The translations under genes were made by a program, and so were the position numbers. 43,768 nt of DNA from Armatimonadota bacterium (GTDB taxonomy: Bacteria; Armatimonadota; Chthonomonadetes; Chthonomonadales; Chthonomonadaceae), in contig JAGWMJ010000017.1 of the NCBI GenBank assembly GCA_028871815.1, positions 1 through 43,768 of the forward strand, in the 5' to 3' direction. Below are positions 41,248 through 43,768 of this stretch, piece after piece (within the stretch, counting starts at the first letter, position 1; each line of letters starts with the position of its first letter). The notes beneath the pieces are model-generated. The model saw only the letters and a list, made by a program, of their open reading frames with translations. It was not told where the DNA came from and did no database searches.

Positions 41248-43768
41248 GTGAAACTTCCAACAAGAATCCAGGCCATCCGATGGCCACTTACCACCGCTGC
41301 GGTCCTTCTGTCTATCTCGGCAGCTGTTCTCGCTTTACACCGGTCACCAGCGCGCGATAATGGACCTGCGCTGGCCGACCAGAACGCCTATTCCGGCGCC
41401 GACACGCAAGGGCCGGTGCGAATGGCGCGATTCTCCGATAACCGCGGAGAGGTGATGTTCCGCCCGGCTTCCACCAATCTGTGGGCCGCGGCCAGTGTGA
41501 ACCAGCCGCTCCGACAGGGCGCCAGCATCTATCTGCAGCCTGGCGCGGACTCGGAGGTTCAGTTCGATGACGGCGCCGCGATGCGCCTGGGCTATCAGGC
41601 TGCGGTAACTCTGCAGACCATGTACAGCGACTCGCAGGGCGAGTTCACCGAGATCCGGCTCACCACCGGCGCCATGACCCTGCATTTGCGCCATGGCAGT
41701 TCGATCTACCAGGTGGATACCCCGTTTGCGTCCGTACGGGCAGATGGCCCTGCGGAGTTTCGCGTCGGCGTGGGAGCGGCGTTGACGGTCGCCGACTATG
41801 CCGGTCGGGCGCAGGTTCAATCCTCCAGCGGCAGCCGTTGGGTGGATCCGGGCCAGACGGTTCGACTGGGTGACTCCAGTGCTCCAATCGCGGTGCAATC
41901 GCCGCGCCGCAGCGACTCATTTGACCGCTGGTGCAGCCACAGAGACAACGTGCTCTATGGCGATCAGATTTCTACACGGGTGCTTCCGTCCGACATCGCG
42001 CTGGTAAGCGGCAACCTGTCGGATTATGGCAGCTGGTACAACGACCCGAGCTACGGTTCCGTGTGGCGGCCCACCGAGCCGGTCGGCTGGCGGCCGTATC
42101 ACTCGGGGCGCTGGGTGTGGGTGGCGCCGATCGGCTGGATGTGGGTGGCCTATGAGCCGTGGGGCTGGGCGCCCTATCACTACGGATCGTGGGCCTACGT
42201 GGACAGCGCCTGGGAGTGGATTCCCGGGCCCGCCTGCCAGTATTGGTCTCCCGCCGTGGTCAGCCTGAGCTACTACAATGGTGGGTACGCGTGGTGCCCG
42301 CTCGGCCCTTCAGAGGTTCGCTACCCGGCTGCCTTCGACATCGGATTTGGTTCCGGCAACTGGTGGCTCAACTTCTCGATTGGTGGCGCCTGCAACTACT
42401 ACCCATCGGGGTATGGAGACTACTACTCCGGTGATCCGTGGAATACCGGTTACGTAAACCGCGTCACCAATATCAACATCACCAACATCTACAATAACGG
42501 TGCTGTTGCAGGCGCGTGGTACAACGGCGCCTACACCGGCGGTTACCAGCCCGGCTATCAGGGCGGCTACCTGCCATCTGCGGGTATCAACACGGCGTTT
42601 GGCGGCAGCTTCATACCGCAGAATGCGCGCTTTGCTGCCGGCGCCACGTTTGCCACCGCAGCCGCATTCGGCGGGCGTGGCGTTTACCGCGGCCTGAATG
42701 CGGGGAACGTAACGCCGTTTACCCGCGGCCGTATCATGGGCGCGCCACGCTCCGGGTTCCAGCCGCTTTCGGGCCCTCGCGGCGGAGCTACCCTGGCCTC
42801 CTTCTCGGCTTCTCGCCGGGCGTGGTCCAGCTCACGGCCCTCGATGGTACTCTCGCGCGGCGTGTACCGCGCAGCGCTGCCCGCTCCTGTAGCGGCGCTG
42901 TCGTCACACCGATATGCCGGCTCCATCCGCACGCTGGCAACTCGCACGGCATTCGGGCAGACGGCCCGGCCATCCGCCTTTGGCGGTTTCGGCGGGCGGG
43001 CGTCGAGTCTCGGATCCGGAGCCGCAGGTCGCAACGCGGGGTTCGCAGGAACATCCCGGATAGCGGGGATGCCCGCATTTGGGCGGAGCGCCCAGGCGAT
43101 GGGCTTTGGCGCCCGCAGCGGAGCGTCACGCAACTCCGGCGTGCCGGCAAACGTGTTCGCAGCGCGTAGGAGCATGGGTTTTTCCGGCTACCGGGGCGGA
43201 ACTCCGGCGACCGCGCATGGGTTCAATTCGTTCACCCGGCCATCCGGCGGTATCGGCCGCGGAGTGTCACGCAATTCCGGAATGCCGGCAAACGTGTTCG
43301 CAGCGCGTAGGAGCATGGGTTTTTCCGGCTACCGAGGCGGAACTCCCGCGACCGCGCATGGGTTCGGTTCGTTCACCCGGCCGTCCGGCGGCATTGGCCG
43401 CGGAGCGCCTTCCTCGGCATTCGCGGCGCGGCGAAGCATGGGATTCAGCGGCAGTTCGCATGCGGCAGGCCGACCGGCGTTCGGGCGATCCGGCAACCTG
43501 ACGGGCTTCGGTACACGCCGCGCACCGGCGAACGTCGGTGCGGCACGCCGGAGCTTCGGCCGCGCGCCGCAGCAGTTCCGGCAGCAGTTCCGGCAGCAGT
43601 ACCGCGCACCGCAGCAGTTCCGGCAGCAGTACCGCGCACCGCAGCAGTTCCGGCAGCAGTACCGCGCACCGCAGCAGTTCCGGCAGCAGTACCGCGCGCC
43701 GCAGCAGTTCCGGCAGCAGTACCGCGCGCCGCAGCAGTTCCGGCAGCAGTACCGCGCGCCGCAGCAGT
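41248..43768 (+). CDS. FecR/DUF6600-like paralogue, partial
   Basis: At least 840 codons are present and the frame runs off the window. The first 550 or so residues are closely similar to the preceding gene: signal-anchor helix, FecR-like domain (DDGAAMRLGYQAAV) and Trp-rich region (GRWVWVAPIGWMWVAYEPWGW). The C-terminal part differs by expansion: a 47-residue unit occurs twice in tandem (coded from 43143), and the end is a 10-residue repeat rich in Gln, Phe and Tyr (RQQYRAPQQF) in place of the RPQYR tail. GTG 41248 matches the start of the first copy. The 3' end is not visible. Confidence 0.8.
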   Translation, partial: MKLPTRIQAIRWPLTTAAVLLSISAAVLALHRSPARDNGPALADQNAYSGADTQGPVRMARFSDNRGEVMFRPASTNLWAAASVNQPLRQGASIYLQPGADSEVQFDDGAAMRLGYQAAVTLQTMYSDSQGEFTEIRLTTGAMTLHLRHGSSIYQVDTPFASVRADGPAEFRVGVGAALTVADYAGRAQVQSSSGSRWVDPGQTVRLGDSSAPIAVQSPRRSDSFDRWCSHRDNVLYGDQISTRVLPSDIALVSGNLSDYGSWYNDPSYGSVWRPTEPVGWRPYHSGRWVWVAPIGWMWVAYEPWGWAPYHYGSWAYVDSAWEWIPGPACQYWSPAVVSLSYYNGGYAWCPLGPSEVRYPAAFDIGFGSGNWWLNFSIGGACNYYPSGYGDYYSGDPWNTGYVNRVTNINITNIYNNGAVAGAWYNGAYTGGYQPGYQGGYLPSAGINTAFGGSFIPQNARFAAGATFATAAAFGGRGVYRGLNAGNVTPFTRGRIMGAPRSGFQPLSGPRGGATLASFSASRRAWSSSRPSMVLSRGVYRAALPAPVAALSSHRYAGSIRTLATRTAFGQTARPSAFGGFGGRASSLGSGAAGRNAGFAGTSRIAGMPAFGRSAQAMGFGARSGASRNSGVPANVFAARRSMGFSGYRGGTPATAHGFNSFTRPSGGIGRGVSRNSGMPANVFAARRSMGFSGYRGGTPATAHGFGSFTRPSGGIGRGAPSSAFAARRSMGFSGSSHAAGRPAFGRSGNLTGFGTRRAPANVGAARRSFGRAPQQFRQQFRQQYRAPQQFRQQYRAPQQFRQQYRAPQQFRQQYRAPQQFRQQYRAPQQFRQQYRAPQQ
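43143..43424 (+). repeat. 141-bp tandem duplication in FecR-like paralogue
   Basis: Two consecutive 141-bp copies (starting at 43143 and 43284) encode 47 residues each, containing PANVFAARRSMGFSGYRGG. They differ at few positions and keep the frame. Confidence 0.8.
43591..43768 (+). repeat. 30-bp coding tandem repeat, cut by window end
   Basis: Five complete copies and 28 bases of a sixth are visible. Each encodes RQQYRAPQQF. Copies differ only at one base (CGCACC or CGCGCC). The true number is not known because the window ends inside the array. Confidence 0.9.

Overview
The window is GC-rich bacterial chromosome with mostly short gaps between genes, several ATG-A, GTG-A or TTG-A start/stop overlaps, and GTG or TTG starts. 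The gene content (a TIGR03790 protein, a LacI regulator, a GH27 enzyme with an NPCBM domain, a CE2-type esterase, FecR/DUF6600-like proteins, a RAYT with its REP array) would suit a soil or sediment heterotroph, possibly Armatimonadota or a similar phylum. That placement is weak because no rRNA or marker gene is present. No tRNA, rRNA, CRISPR array or origin was seen.

Layout. (1) 1-756: gene-poor DNA ending in an RHS remnant. (2) 835-2754: an ICMT-like membrane methyltransferase and a Tat-exported protein. (3) 6258-2763, minus strand: a compact hydroxyproline catabolic operon (YciI-like protein, DapA-type deaminase, 4-hydroxyproline epimerase, FAD-dependent D-hydroxyproline dehydrogenase). 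(4) 6363-12700: a lipoprotein, a thioesterase and CE2-like SGNH esterase pair, a divergent LacI regulator with a palindromic operator candidate in the shared intergenic region, and a TIGR03790 protein. (5) 12735-15278: a double zinc-ribbon protein and an overlapping DNA-alkylation repair pair (Ada sensor-AlkA fusion, then Ogt). (6) 15288-17663: a large REP array of about 16 palindromes in alternating orientation, with its probable RAYT transposase gene inside. (7) 17841-20562: a secreted GH27 alpha-galactosidase-like enzyme and an unknown gene.

(8) 28195-20886, minus strand: a Type I restriction-modification operon in the order small ORF, hsdR, hsdS, PrrC-like anticodon nuclease candidate, hsdM. 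All genes touch or overlap. The ATPase between hsdS and hsdM has ABC motifs and a C-terminal R-x3-E...H arrangement like that of PrrC, so the locus may be a restriction system with a translation-blocking back-up. (9) 28414-29172: an SDR oxidoreductase, divergent by 7 bp from (10) 29180-38143: an intact phage head module (small and large terminase, portal, protease/scaffold, two paralogous decoration proteins, major capsid protein E, connector-region genes, a tail-terminator-like gene). No tail, lysis, replication or integrase gene accompanies it, and it is bordered by host-like genes. (11) 38450-43768: a tandem duplicate of large FecR/DUF6600-like envelope proteins with different low-complexity tails. 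The second copy runs off the window.

The best candidates for something undescribed are the tailless head module, the reordered hsdR-hsdS-prrC-hsdM locus, and the REP array with its a-b-b higher-order pattern around the RAYT. A recurrent TAnnnT box 6-8 nt before start codons suggests leaderless transcription for several unrelated genes.
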